Both the position numbers and the translations under genes were made by a program. From positions 1,810,501 through 1,874,500 of the forward strand of contig JAGUCH010000002.1 of the NCBI GenBank assembly GCA_019096065.1: 64,000 nt of DNA, in the 5' to 3' direction. The first letter of the stretch is position 1, and each line of letters opens with the position of its first letter. The notes under the pieces are model-generated. The model saw only the letters and a program-made list of their open reading frames with translations. It had not been told where the DNA came from and did not search any database. The stretch comes from Paracyclopina nana (Eukaryota > Arthropoda > Copepoda > Cyclopoida > Cyclopettidae). This document shows positions 48,701 to 62,000 of the stretch, one piece after another.

Positions 48701-49691
48701 CTTCGCCTCACTTTGTTGTTGTTCGTGTTCCAGAGCCTTCTTTTTTAAGGCTTGCTCTTCTTCTAGTTTTTTTATTCTTTCAATTTCCTCAGCTATTTTG
48801 AGCTTCATTTCTTCTTTTTTCTTCTGTCTCTCTCGCTTCAAGCGTTCCTCTTCTGCAACTTTTTGTTTCCAAGCTTCTTCCTACAAAAATGAAAGTTATA
48901 TTAATGTCACTATGGTGTCTCAATTGAGCTCAACTACTTGGGTAGATTTGGTCAAGGGAATTCGAAAATGAAAGGAAAGCATTTCAAATGCAGCAAGATA
49001 TCTGTTTCAAATGAGAAAGTTTAATTTCCTGGATTTGGTTGAGTTATGCATATACCTGCTCTGCCAGTCTTTTGAGCTCAAGTTTGATATTCTCTTGGAC
49101 TGAAATTTTCCTAGCTTCCTCTATCTGCTTTTCTAAATCTTCTTGCATTTTTAGATACTCTATTCTTTGACGCTCTTCCTCAGCCTCTTCCTTCAGTTTT
49201 AATTCTTTCTGCCTTGCATCGGCTTCCCTTTTGAGTTCCTCATACTCTAGCCTTCTGAGCTCCTCCTTTTGAGCCCGTTCCATTTCAGACTTTTGCCGTT
49301 TTTCTTCTTCCTAGCATGGTGCAGTTACAAGACAGATAAATATCGAGTTTGGGGCATTTGTGCACAAAAGGATAAAGAATTACCATTGAGTTTGCAAGCA
49401 GAAAAAAACCTAATGGAGCTTGCAATATTAACGAGCGTAAACTTTTTCTGACATGCTCTAAGCATACAAAAGTTCTAAGAAATAGTTGTGTATCTCCTTC
49501 TTGGAAATGAAAAAATTAGCAAGTCTGTGCCTAATTTCTGATCATAAATCTTAATCTTAAGCTTCATTCCAAAAGTGAAATTAGCACATTACCTGTATTT
49601 TGATTTTCTCAAGCTCAGCTTGGATCTTTGCTTCCATTTTTAGCCTGACTTGTTCTCTGATGAGAAACTCTTGATCCTCTTCTCCATTCAT
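42761..49691 (-). CDS. Giant coiled-coil protein, possibly cytoskeletal
   Basis: Three exons (49593-49691, 49056-49310, 42761-48880) give 2157 residues; the last exon alone is 6.1 kb. The first 350 residues are a highly charged single helix or coiled coil (runs of E, K, R). Further on are short repeated motifs: EWKWKQKSIAELQQFL and EEWKWKQKAISDFHQFL with a weaker third copy (SWSYKQKDLKDLYLL), and GKLN-type repeats (VGKLNTKELF, VGKLNIGRYEN, IGKLDTTNLI). Two WVKLVKDP/WIKMIKER units and the block RGKWDSIQDPEERKKAILAKHGF are distinctive. The GKL-plus-charged-helix pattern recalls nexilin-type actin-binding muscle proteins, but I cannot confirm a family. The C-terminus is Ser-rich after an acidic block. 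There are no membrane segments, so it is probably cytoplasmic. Antisense open frames across it are shadows. Confidence 0.8.
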
Positions 49692-50296
49692 GGTTGTTTT
49701 GGTGGTGTGTTCACAGTTACTTCTAAGAACTACAATGGGAGTCCATGTTGACTTTTTGCATGACTTTCATCTGTTCAGTAGCTGAGCCGGACAAAAATGT
49801 ACAGCTTTTTTGGCAACTTTTCATCTTATTCTCTTAGACTTGCCAAAATTGGGGTCAGGCCAGTGCAAAGAGGGAGGCGAAAAAATTTCACAGGACAGGG
49901 GTCTCACTGAAGCTGCACAATGGGTAGCATCCAACAAAACATCCTTTTTGTATCTTGCTTAGAATTTCTCAAAGGGTAATTTTCTTATCTTAGTAAACAA
50001 AAAGCATAAGGTCACGACCAAACTGAATCACCCTTTTTTGAATGCTCCATTCAACAGAAAAGTAGAATTTAGAGAGCTTTGGACTGATATTGTCTAATCA
50101 AATTGTAGCAGATAGGAATCATGCAAAAAGTAAGACTTAAACTATTAAAATAAGTTCTGGCATGCGCTTTGTAATTATAGATTTTAGTGGTGTTATGCAT
50201 AAAATGTCACAAGCCGTTGCAAAATAGGTCGTTGATACACATTCGAATACTTGTTGAGGAATTTTTGCAGGAAAGTTGAGAGGAGGCAAAAATAGG
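49692..50296. other. Intergenic, promoter side of the coiled-coil gene
   Basis: About 600 bp between the coiled-coil gene start and the left end of foldback element 2. I see no supported gene or repeat. Confidence 0.5.
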
Positions 50297-53200
50297 AAAA
50301 GGGGATGACTCGTGAGTGCGAGCACGGAGCGAAAAAAGTTCCACATATACATACGGACTAAAATGGCGGTAACTTTGCCGTTACGTAACTTTTCCGCGAT
50401 GTAAGCGCATATTTGGGATCGGGGCAGCGCGCCCTTTAATTTGAGCCCAAAAAAGTCGTCAAAATGCGGCGCATAAGAAAGTTGCAATTTTCTCCGTCGT
50501 CCTTGGGCCTAGAGCAAAACCAAAGACAGTTTTGGAAATCCCAGCCCGAGCACTACAAATGTTATTTTATGAACTTTTTCAAAAAAGTCCATTCTAGTGC
50601 CTCAAAATTGCCATTTTCGTGTTTATTAGGGAGCAGCCCCATTAATTGAGGTCAAATGGTTGAATTAGCCATAGCTCATTGCAGGAACATTAATAAAATG
50701 TAATATTGGCACCATTGCAACCGCCTCAACATGCCATTTAATTTGAGCCCAAAAAAGTCATCAAAATGCAGGGTATAAGAAAGTTGCCTGTATCTCAGTT
50801 GTCTTTTGGCTTTAAGCAAAACCAAAGACGGTTTTGGAAATCACAGCCCAAACTCTACAAATATTATTTTATGAACATTTTCAAAAAAGTCCATTCTAGT
50901 GCCTCAAAATTGCCATTTTCGTGTTTATTTGGGTTTCCCCTGTCTCAGCAGTCTATAAAGTAAATATGCAAGCTCCATCAGTGAGCCCTGAGCAGCCTGA
51001 GGTGAAAAATCTTGTCATTTCCTGAAACTACGTGAAAAACGGAGCCACTTTGTGCTTCAGAGCCAACTCAGTATTCTGACTCTAGACAGGAGAAAAAACC
51101 AGTACAAACTTGGACTGGGCTCAAATTGTAACAACAATATCTCAGCGCTGAGTTGTCCAATTTGAAAACAATTTACAGTTTTGGAAATGGCATGAGATTA
51201 GCTAACTTTCATTACTTCATAGCTATTTTGCTAGATCAGTGATAAGTTTCCCCTGTCTCAGTAGTCTATTAAGTAAATATGCCAGCTCCAGTGCTGAGCC
51301 CTGAGCAGCCTGAGGTGAAAAATCAGGTCATATCCTGAAACTAGACATAAAACTGAGCCACTTTGTGTTTCATAGCCAACTCAGTATTCTGACTCTAGAC
51401 AGGAGAAAAAACCTGCGCAAACTCTGACCAGGCTGAAATTGTAACACCAATATCTCAGTGCTGAGATGTCTGATTTGAAAATAATTTACTGTTTTGGAAT
51501 TGGGATGAGATTAGCTAACTTTCATTACTTCATAGCAATTTTGCTAGCTCATTAATAAGTTTCCCCTGTCTCAGCAGTCTATTAAGTAAACATGCCAGCT
51601 CCAGTGCTGACCCCTGAGCAGCCTGAGGTGAAACATCCGGTCATATCCTGAACTGCATATAAAACTGAGCCACTTTGTGTTTCATAGCCAACTCAGCATT
51701 CTGACTCTAGGCAGGAGAAAGAACCAGCGCAAACTTGGACTTAGCTCAAATTGTAACGCCAATATCTCAGCGCTGAGTTGACCGATTTGAAAACAATTTA
51801 CTGTTTTGGAAATGGCATGAGATAAGCTAACTTTCATTGCTTCATAGCAATTTTGCTAGCTCAGTGATAAGTTTCCCCTGTCTCAGCAGTCTATTAAGTA
51901 AACATGCCAGCTCCAGTGCTGAGCCCTGAGCAGCCTGAGGTGAAAAATCAGGTCATATCCTGAAACCACACTTAAAACTGAGCCACTTTGTGCTTCAGAG
52001 CCAACTCAGCATTCTGTTTCTAGGCAGGAGAAAAACCAGTGCAAAATTGGACCAGGCCACAATTGCAACGCCAATATCTCAGCGCTGAGCTGACCAATTT
52101 GAAAACTATTTACTGTTTTGGAAATGGCATGAGATTAGCTAACTTTTATTACTTCATAGCCATTTTGCTAGCTCAGTAATTTATTTCACTTATCTCAGCA
52201 GTCTATTAAGTGAACATGCTAGCTCCCGCACTGAGCCCTGAGCAGCCTGAGGTAAAAAATCAGGTCATATCCCGAAACTGCATGAAAAACTGAGTCACTT
52301 TGTGCTTCAGAGCCAACTCAGCATTCTGACTCTAGGCAGGAGAAAAAACCATAGCATTTTGCTAGCTCATTGATTAGTTTCCCCTGTCTCAGCGTCTTTT
52401 AAGTAAACATGCTACCTCCAGTGCAGTGCTGAGCCCTGAGCAGCCTGAGGTAAAAAATCTGGTCATATCCTGAAACTGCATATTAAACTGAGCCACTATG
52501 TACTTCATATCCAACTCAGCTAATTTTCATTGCTTTAAAGCAATTTTGCTGACTCAGCAATTTGTTTCCTATGTTTCAGCAGCCAATTAAGTAAACAAGA
52601 AAGCCCAGTGCTGAGCTTTGAGCAGTCTGAGGTAAAAAATAATTATTAAGATATTTGCTTTCCTTCTCACAGCAGTCTATTGCCACTTTGCCTGACTCAG
52701 CAGATCTAAGCAGATCATGTTGGCATGTATAGACAATTTGTAGACAATTAATAGTCGTACAATAATGATCTCAGGACTTTTGCCCTTTGCTGTTAGCCCT
52801 TGGTCTTTTTGCCCTTGATCGTTTGCCCATGGAGTCATTTGCCATGAGACTTTAGCCCATGGGAACTTATGCATGCGGGATATTTGCTCTAGAGACCTTT
52901 GCCCATGGGGACTTTTACCCTAGAGACTCTTGCCCATGGGGACTTTTGCCCTTAGGGACTTTTGCCTTTGGGGACTTTTGCCCTTGGAGACTTTTGCCCC
53001 TAGGGACTTTTTCCCTTCAGACTTTTGCCCTTGGGGACTTTTTCCCTTCAGACTTTTGCCCTTGGGGACTTTTGCCCTTGGGGACATTTCCCCTTGGGGA
53101 CCTTAGCCCTTTAGACTTCTGCCCTAGGAAACTTTTGCCCCCGCAAACTTTGAGAGATTTGCCCTTTAGGACTTTTGGCTTTGGGGACTTATGGCTGTGG

Positions 53201-56200
53201 GGACTACTGCCCAAGGGGACTGATGCCCATAGGAACTCTTCTTATGGTTGCTTTTACTATGTCCTGTTGATCAAAGGGCCTTGTACACATACACCAGACA
53301 AAATTCAGATTTATCTTTCATTTAACTAATCAAATGTTAAAAGCAAACTATCAGAACTTCAAAAGAGTCATAAAAGAGCAAAGGTCCCCAAGGGCAATTG
53401 TCCCCAAATGCAAATGTCCACAAGGACACAAGTCCCCAAAGCCAACAGTCTTCAAGGGCATAAGTCCCAAGGGACAAAAGTCCCCAAGGGCAAAAGTCCC
53501 CAAGGGCAGGTGTCCCCAAGGGCAAATGTCCCTAAGGGTAAATGTCCCGAAGGGAGAAAGACCCCAAGGGCAAAAGACACCAAGGGCAAAATTCCCCAAG
53601 GGCAAAATTCCCCAGGGCAAAAGTCTGAAGGTCAAAAGTCCTCAAGGGCAAACTTCATAAGGGCAAATGTATCTTAGGGCAAAAGTGTCCATGGGCAAAA
53701 GTCTCAAGGGCAAAAGTCTCATTGGGCAAAAGTTTTATGGGCAAAAGTGACAAGAATTTTCACCTCAGGCAGCTCAGGGCTCAGCACTGGAGCTAGCATG
53801 TTTACTTCATGGTCTGTTAAGACAAGTGAAATAAATAACTGAGCCAGCAAAATTGCTATGAAGTAATGAAAGTTAGCTAATCTCATGCCATTTCCAAAAC
53901 TGTAAATTGTTTTCAAATTGGACAACTCAGCGCTGAGATATTGGTGTTACAATTTGAGCCCAGTCCAAGTTTGCACTGGTTTTTTCTCCTGTCTAGAGTC
54001 AGAATGCTGAGTTGGCTCTGAAGCACAAAGTGGCTCAGTTTTATGTGTGGTTTCAGGATATGACCAGAATTTTCACCTCAGGCTGCTCAGGGCTCAGCAC
54101 CGGAGCTAGCATGTTTACTTAATAGACTGCTGAGACAGGGAAAACTTATCACTGAGCTAGCAAAATTGCTATGAAGCAATGAAAGTTAGCTAATCTCATG
54201 CCATTTCCAAAACAGTAAATTGTTTTCAAATCGGTCAACTCAGCGCTGAGATATTGGTGTTACAATTTGAGCTAAGTCCAAGTTTGCGGTGGTTCTTTCT
54301 CCTGCCTAGAGTCAGAATGCTGAGTTGGCTATGAAACACAAAGTGGCTCAGTTTTATATGCAGTTCAGGATATGACCGGATTTTTCACCTCAGGCTGCTC
54401 AGGGGTCAGCACTGGAGCTGGCATGTTTACTTAATAGACTGCTGAGACAGGGGAAACTTATCACTGAGCTAGCAAAATTGCTATGAAGTAATAAAAGTTA
54501 GCTAATCTTAAGCCATTTCCAAAACAGTAAATGGTTTTCAAATCGGACAACTCAGCACTGAGATATTGGTGTTAGAATTTGAGCTCAGTCTAAGTTTGCG
54601 CATGTTTTTTCTCCTGCCTAGAGTCAGAATGCTGAGTTGGCTACGAAGAACAAAGTGGCTCAGTTTTATTTGTAGTTTCAGGTTATGACCAGATTTTTTA
54701 CCTCAGGCTGCTCGGGGCTCAGCACTGGAGCTAGCATATTTACTTAATAGACTGCTGAGACAGGGAAAACTTATCACTGAGCTAGCAAAATTGCTATGAA
54801 GTAATGAAAGTTAGCTAATCTCACCTCAATTCCAAAACAGTAAATTGTTTTCAAATCGGACAGCTCAGTGCTGAGATATTGGTTTTACAATTTGAGCCTG
54901 GTCGCAGTTTGCTATGGTTTTTTCTCCTGCCTAGAGTCAGAATGCTTAGTTGGCTCTGAAGCACAAAGTGACTCAGTTTTTCATGCAGTTTCGGGATATG
55001 ACCTGATTTTTTACCTCAGGCTGCTCAGGGCTCAGTGTGGGAGCTAGCATGTTCACTTAATAGACTGCTGAGATAAGTGAAATAAATTACTGAGATAGCA
55101 AAATGACTATGAAGCAATGAAAGTTAGCTAATCTCACCTCAATTCCAAAACAGTAAATGGTTTTCAAATCGGACAACTCAGCGCTGAGATATTGGTGTTA
55201 GAATTTGAGCTCAGTCCAAGTTTGTACTGGTTTTTTCTCCTGCTTAGAGTCAGAATGCTGAGTTGGCTCTGAAGCACAAAGTGACTCAGTTTTTATGTAG
55301 TTTCAGGATATGACCTGATTTTTTACCTCAGGCTGATCAGGGCTCAGCGCAGGAGCTAGCATGTTTACTTAATAGACTGGGGAAACTGGTATGCCCCAAA
55401 TAAACACGAAAATGGCGATTTTAAGGCACTAGAATGGATTTTTTTGAAAAAACTCATAAAATAACAATTGTAGAGCTTGGGCTGGGATTTTTAAAACTGT
55501 CTTCGGTTTTGCTTAAAGCCAAAGGACAACTGAGATAAAGCCAACTTTCTTGTACGCTGCGTTTTGACGACTTTTTTGGGCTCAAATTAAATGGCATGTT
55601 GAGGCGGTTGCAATGGTGCCAATATTACATTTTATTAATGTTCCTGCAATGAGCTATGGCTAATTCAACAATTTGACCTCAATTAATGGGGCTGCTCTCT
55701 AATAAACACGAAAATGGCGATTTTGAGGCACTAGAATGGATTTTTTGGAAAAAGTTCATAAAATAACATTTGTAGAGCTCGGGCTGGGATTTCCAAAACT
55801 GTCTTTGGTTTTGCTTAAAGCCAAAGGACAACTGAGATACAAGCAACTTTCTTGTACACTACGTTTTGACAACTTTTTTGGGCTCAAATTAAATGGCATG
55901 TTGAGGTGGTTGCAATGGTGCAAAAATTACATTTTATTGATGTTCCTACATTGAGCTATGAATAATTTACTAATTTGACCTCAATTAATGGAGCTGTTCT
56001 CTAATAAACACGAAAATGGCGATTTTGAGGCACTAGAATGGATTTTTTTGAAAATGTTCATAAAATAACATTTGTAGAGCTCGGGCTGGGATTTCCAAAA
56101 CTGTCTTTGGTTTTGCTCTAGGCCCAAGGACGACGGAGAAAATTGCAACTTTCTTATACGCCGCATTTTGATGACTTTTTTGGGCTCAAATAAAAGGGCG

Positions 56201-56333
56201 CGCTGACCCGATTCCAAATATGTGCTTGAATCGCGGATATGTTATGTAACGGCAAAGTTACGGCCGTTTTAGTCCGTATGTATATGTGGTACTTTTTTCG
56301 CTCCGTGCTCGCACTCGCGAGTCATCCCCTTTT
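50297..56333. mobile_element. Foldback element 2 (6.0 kb, no coding capacity)
   Basis: Same family as the element at 22414-26244. The left end AAAAGGGGATGACTCG and right end CGAGTCATCCCCTTTT are inverted, and so is the following few hundred bases. The left arm (about 50930-52660) and right arm (about 53760-55390) carry head-to-head arrays of the same roughly 311 bp unit with the CTCAGCGCTGAG palindrome. The centre holds the GGGACTTTTGCCCTTG minisatellite in inverted halves (52770-53200, 53380-53750) around a unique core of about 170 bp. That core is in the opposite orientation to the core of element 1. No transposase frame is present. No target-site duplication is evident. Confidence 0.85.
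52770..53750. repeat. Inverted minisatellite halves in the element 2 core
   Basis: The left half has the unit as GGGACTTTTGCCCTTG and the right half its complement (CAAGGGCAAAAGTCCC), flanking the core that ends near 53380. Peptide frames on both strands are repeat by-products. Confidence 0.85.
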
Positions 56334-59098
56334 GGGTTTTTCCTTTCATTGCAGGTCTCATGGTCAATTAGTAACTTTAAGCAATAGCACAACAAAGCAA
56401 GACATGAAAACAGTGACATAGTTATAGGTGCTTACAAAGATAGGGAAAACTGCCTGCCTAATTAAGGCTTTCTAGCACACGTCCATTCGGAACAAAAAAG
56501 CCAGTAAAATCGCTCAACCTACTTGCTCTAAAACCTAATTTTAAAAATTCAATTGGTCTTACCACTATTTTAAATGCGTGGCTTTGGTGCAATTGTAAGG
56601 AAAAAGTTTTTGGCAAGTAACTGTATCCAATGTAATGCTTGTGCCAACCTTTAATGTCATTGTAGTGGTCAGAAATGTATCCCTCGAGAGACTTTTTTTC
56701 TCAGGCAGGCAAAAAAGTCCAACGCCAAAGCTCAATAGTGTATTCATTTTCTGTTTTTCTGTTTCCAAGAGGACAACTGAGAGCATGGCATTCGCAGCAT
56801 TTTTGGGCCCAGCATTTTTTGTGCTCAGTAAGCTGACATTTTGTGCAAAGAGCTTGTATTTCCTGGATTTGAAATGAAACCTCATTGAATATGCTGCCTA
56901 CTTTTGCTAAGCCAAGGCTTCAAATACTTGAAATACATGCAAATGTATCGGATTAAGAGGAGACCTAGTTGAGCAACCAAGTCTAAATTCGGATACATCT
57001 GAATACAGGTCATGGATACTTTAAAGAGTTGATGGACTAGAATTTTGTGAATTGAGCGATTTTGAGTTCATTTGATGGCTTGCAGAGAAAGTCAACTTGA
57101 AGCAGAAGTAGTACATGACTGCCCCCTGTAAGGGAAAGCCCAAAAGTTGGCACTTGTGTAAAGGATACAACTTTTCTTCCATCATCCAGAGGAAGCTAAA
57201 ATTGCTTCTTTTTACAGCAAATGCTGTTCACCGAGAGGAAGAAGTTGATATTTATCTGGAGTGCATTAATAGCCCATGAACATAAAAATATGAACGTAAA
57301 TAGTGTACTACACTGCTACTTGAGTGGGTGGGGAAAATCCTGGATGAACTACTTTCTCCCCACACACTCTCAAAAGCAGCGACAGATCGCCCCTAGTATA
57401 TTGAACTATAATCCAGAATTCTCAAGTCTGGAACAAGCATAACGATGCATTGGCTGTATAATGTATTTCATGCTGATCAACCCATTTCTTGGTATACCAT
57501 CAGTATCCACGGATTCCAGTCATGGAAATTGAAAAAATACTAAAAAGAATTCAATAATTTGCTTGCAAGCTTGAAAATTAATTTCTTTTTCAAAAGAGGA
57601 TCTTTGTTGTATTCTAGGGCTTGCCATAAGTAGCAGATCAAATGCAAGGCCTACTAATATGTATCCTGTATTATACATAGTATAATACACTTGAGTTATT
57701 CTCTGGTATCCATATCCATTAAGAAATGTACAACATAGCTTGGGCCTGTTTAATGGGATGTTTTATTTATTGTCTACATCATGAAAAAGCTATTTTGCTC
57801 ACTCCATAACCTCCAGGATTTCTGAGGAACACATCAGCTCAAGCTAAGTGTATTCTGCAATTTTTGGCTTTTTGGGTGACACTTTCAGTTCTTCCAGACG
57901 GTTGTGACTCGCACCTAGTTTACAGCAGCGAGCTGCCTATAGCTATGCAGAGCATCAGCAGCTTTCAAAGAGCTCGCTGTTGAAGTGCAATGCAAAACTA
58001 CTTTCTACATGAGTAGAGTGGGTATTGTGTGTAGTACGTACACGCGCACATGTCGCATAAGCTCTCTCGCGACCTGGAGACTTTTTGACCGCCTGCGGCT
58101 CAATTTTGGAAAGTTGTCCAGCAATCCACAAAGCCAAGACTTCTTCAGTCGTTGCCGCATGGCCAATTATGATGCTCCTGAATTGAGTAGCTGCAACAAC
58201 AACCTGTGAACGAAGAAAAGCTGTGCAAGTTTTACCCAACTTTTCCTAGGAGCAACCAAAGGTAAGGATATGCACGCTGTAAACCCACCACAAACACTTG
58301 AAAAAACGGGCTGGCAATTAGAGAACTTTCTGTTAAGCTTTCATGAGGGAATATGGTTGTTGGACTTTAATTTGGCCTTCCCAGCCAACTTGTCATCATA
58401 TTTTTTCTTGGTAGTTTTCTCATTAAGGCTTCGTGGGAAAATTGCTCTGACGTCATCACAGGGGCTCATAAATAGCTTTTGAAAAGTCATAAGCAGTCCG
58501 ATTAAACTCTTGCGAAATGTGGATTTGCAGCTAGCTCGAAGCAGCAGCAGCAGCAACTTTCTGTAAGGAAAGTGACATTCTTAGCCATCTATCCACAAGT
58601 AGAAAGCCCAGCTGTCCTGCAGTTCAACAATAGCACGATATAGCAACAACATGGCTTCCAGATTTCATGCTGCATTTTTTGGCACCTCTAGTATCATGCT
58701 GTATTGTGACCTGGCTCTCAACGAGATGAGCCCTGACAGCTTACGTAATTGGATTTCACGTTTCCTGATAGCCAGGATAAACTTTGTGATGCACCATTAC
58801 CCCATAAACACAGCCTAATAAACTTGTTAGAAAACATACCCTAAAATACATCTTATGTCATTGCTGGAGAAAAGAATATCGTATGAGAGAATACATACGG
58901 CATTAAAAGCTGAATGAGAGCTCTGTTTTCGACTTCCTGTCAATTAACGCGCGCAGCCTTTTCGCGGAAAAAAGTGTGTTTACACAATACAGTCAATACA
59001 GAGATAAATGGCACCTTAATGTATTTTACGTGCTTGTTTCTTACAGCCAAACTACATAACTACTGAAGTTGAAGATCCTTTGACATAAAAAAAATACC
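56334..59098. other. Intergenic, with one doubtful exon and possible 5' untranslated exon
   Basis: Between foldback element 2 and the plus-strand partial gene. A doubtful minus-strand exon lies at 56563-56862 (separate entry). A CAAAG/GTAAGG donor at about 58261 could end an untranslated first exon of the plus-strand gene. CAG/GCA-rich short runs occur near 58540. Nothing else is supported. Confidence 0.4.
56563..56862 (-). other. Candidate cysteine-rich exon with one in-frame TGA
   Basis: An AG acceptor-like site at the right edge and a GTAAGA donor at the left edge flank 300 bp. One frame reads ALCTKCQLTEHKKCWAQKCC, then CHALSCPLGNRK, a Trp-rich IELWRWTFLPA, a TGA (56701-56703), and EKKSLEGYISDHYNDIKGWH. 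The frame is otherwise open for 100 codons and rich in Cys, Trp, Tyr and His, unlike random AT-rich DNA. A second frame is open too (106 codons), so chance is possible. Options are a decayed exon, a recoded TGA, or no gene. I do not recognise a family. Confidence 0.25.
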
Positions 59099-62000
59099 AT
59101 GGAAGAAGATCAGCCTCAACAACTGCAACCTAAGCCAGTAAGTCAAAAATAGTTGTGGTGGTATAAAAAGTAGCCATGAAAGTACGGCGAGAACGAGTGT
59201 ACGACTTTGCGTTGTAGCACAGTAATCAAAGTCAGAATACAACAACGGCCAACTCATATTGAGTAGCAGGGAGCCTCGTAAATCGATATAATCTATTTTT
59301 AGCCTCGAATTTCCGAAATTAGATTGCAATTGCGTGGCGAGAGTAGCCCAGAGTTTTTCATGAGTGGAGTAGCAAAATTGGATTTTTATTAACGGGTGAA
59401 ACATCCTTTCATCATAATTATAGAGCAGTTCTTCGTACGTATGTATACAGTATGTATATAATAAGAAAATGATTGTTGCAACTGTATTGAGAAGACATGC
59501 AATTGTAAGCAAAAGGGGAGAGATAGAAATATGCGGAGAGTGAAATAGAGAGCAAAAACAATGGCCTTTTTTCCTGTTGTGTTGTCCCCCTGGAAAAAAG
59601 GCCAGAAGAGGTTGTTCAGCGTGCTCAAATCAAGTTAAGCACAGGGCTCGTGTCATATGAAAATGTCAATGACTTTGAGAGCGAGCATTGTTGAAATTGT
59701 CTCTTGATTGAGGCAAGCCCGGACAAATTCCTCTTGTGTCACTCTCCCATCTGAGTTCGTGTCCATTTCCTTAAAAGCCTCCATGGCCAGCGTTTCTTGG
59801 CTGGCTTTGTCAGGATTGTCTTCCTTCTTGAACAAATGGAACAAATCCTTCACAATTCTGCATAGCTCCTTCTGAGACACGGTGCCGTCATTATTGATGT
59901 CAAACACCCGAAATATCTGGAAAAAAATACTTTTTTATGAATATTTTTTTCTTGAAAATTGTGGGACTTTTTTCGTAAATGCATCACGCCATCTTTTGTT
60001 AGATTTGAGATTAGGAATGCTGACGCCAAAATCGTGCACATTTTGCGTTCCCCATTCTCATAATGCACAGTGGATTATTTGATCGCTTTAACGCACATAG
60101 AATATGAATACATTTTCAATTTCTGGATTTGTGGACATATCTGTGAAAATTGGCACTTCTAAAGAATCCTCAGTATGCATTTTTCTTGTATCTTAAGTTT
60201 CATACTTGTGAAACAAGAAATGAGCTGAGCAGCCCAAGTTTTTTAAAAGAAAAAATGCTAGTTCAACACTTTTAAAAATGTGGATGGGAAAATCGGTTTC
60301 CTATAATTTTAGAGCCTTAAAAAGTGTGTACGGAAATTGGCTTGACACCCACGCTGATTATATGGTAAAGCTCGCAAACTCCAAGGCCAAATAAATTTTC
60401 TCCTCACCTGCTTGAGATTTTCCTCGGGACTTCCATTTGACATCACATACAAAACGATCATAAACTCTCGGAAATCGATGTGGCCATCGCCATTCGAGTC
60501 GTACATGCGAAAAATGTGATTTTCCAATTTGGCAGTGTCATAGCCTGGGTAACAGACCTGGAATCCAGTTCATCAAGATTTTCAGCATTCGGGCACAAAA
60601 TTCGCCATTATTTACCTGCATCATGGCTCTGAACTCTTTTTTGCGGATTTTCCCGTCGGGATGTTTGGCCAGAAAGTTTTCGTACTGTTTATCCACTTCA
60701 TCTCGCGTAACTGCGGTGTGAGTGGCTATAAAGTCCAAGTCTTCGTCTGACAGGACCGGTTTACCGTTGACACAGCCCATATTGTGAAATATTTGGCTGG
60801 AGAGCTGAAAAATTGGAGCAGCCTTTTGACGTCATCGTCGACCTAATGGTTTTGCTCTGTATTGACGTCACTTAAATATCGCTCAAGATCGATCGGGTGA
60901 AAACTGGATGGAAACAGTTTTGGGCTAAAATTCGCGAAAAGTAGTTTTTCCTGTGTAACTGCTCTCTTTTTTTAATGGAATACTATGAGAGGAAAGCTCC
61001 ATTTTGCTCTAGTACATTAATCATTGAAAAGGTTGGTCGAAAATAGCTCCTGATAACAAATTTTCCATAGGTTAGGGGCAAAAACTACGACAGCTTGTGA
61101 TGTGTTTTTCTCTCCCAACTTTTTAGAAAATTGCACACAGAGCACAGACATGTCATGATACGGTTTTTTTGCATTGCTAAAAGCTGCCCTTTTTTATACT
61201 AAAAATTACTCTTAATGTTTTAAATTAAAAAAAAGAGAAATCGCAGAGATGCGCAACAGGTCACAATAACTCATCTCTAGCAAAACTATAGGAGGTCTTT
61301 TTGAAGCTAACTAGCAAAACAGCTCATTATTGAACCATTATTCATTCGAGAGAAGTTACCCGATTCCACAAGGAAATATGAGCACTGGCAGCAGCAGCAG
61401 TGGCCTTATTACTGCTCGATCTGCGTAGGATTTTCTCCATATCATAAAATTAACTGAGCTCTCTGATGCACTGCAAAATACTGATAGCAAGCTTGCTTGC
61501 TTCTGTGCTACATTTTAGCACAGCTGTTTCATATTACTTACCTATGCTATGTGTGTGTGATGAATCATGGATTTATTTCGGACGAAAAAAATGTCCCTGA
61601 CATGTAACTCATATGAATATACATTCCATGATTCATAGTTATAATCAAAATTAGGATTTGCTGAGAAAGAGGGAAAATCAACACTTTCAGATCTTTTCTA
61701 GGTAGGCTTAGAACAGCTCTTTTTCCTTGATAAATAAATCTTGTTCAGCTTTCAAAGTTTCAAGAGTTTTAAAAATATTGCAGAGCAAAGTCCAAATGGC
61801 TCAGCAGGGCTGCCAATGAAAAAGCTTTGTTTACATTCTGATAGATATCACTAGCTGCGTAGCTTGTTTACATTCACTCCACAATTTCGCATAAAAAAGC
61901 CTAAAAACAGCACATAGCTGGGAGGGAAAATGAGCTTTCAGAGTTTTCTTCTCCTCTACATTATGCACTTTCAAGTTCTCACCTTTGAGTATGATGAAGT

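Noticed and set aside
42702..48748. Several plus-strand open frames across the coiled-coil gene
   Set aside because: They are antisense shadows of a 6 kb Glu/Lys-rich exon, whose complement reads as Ser/Phe/Leu-rich without stops.
56701..56703. In-frame TGA as a selenocysteine codon
   Set aside because: No selenoprotein family or insertion element was recognised; a stop in a relic or chance frame is simpler.
57955..58239. 94-codon minus-strand frame (MGKTCTAFLRSQ)
   Set aside because: No domain, no splice logic, and an equally long frame exists on the other strand.
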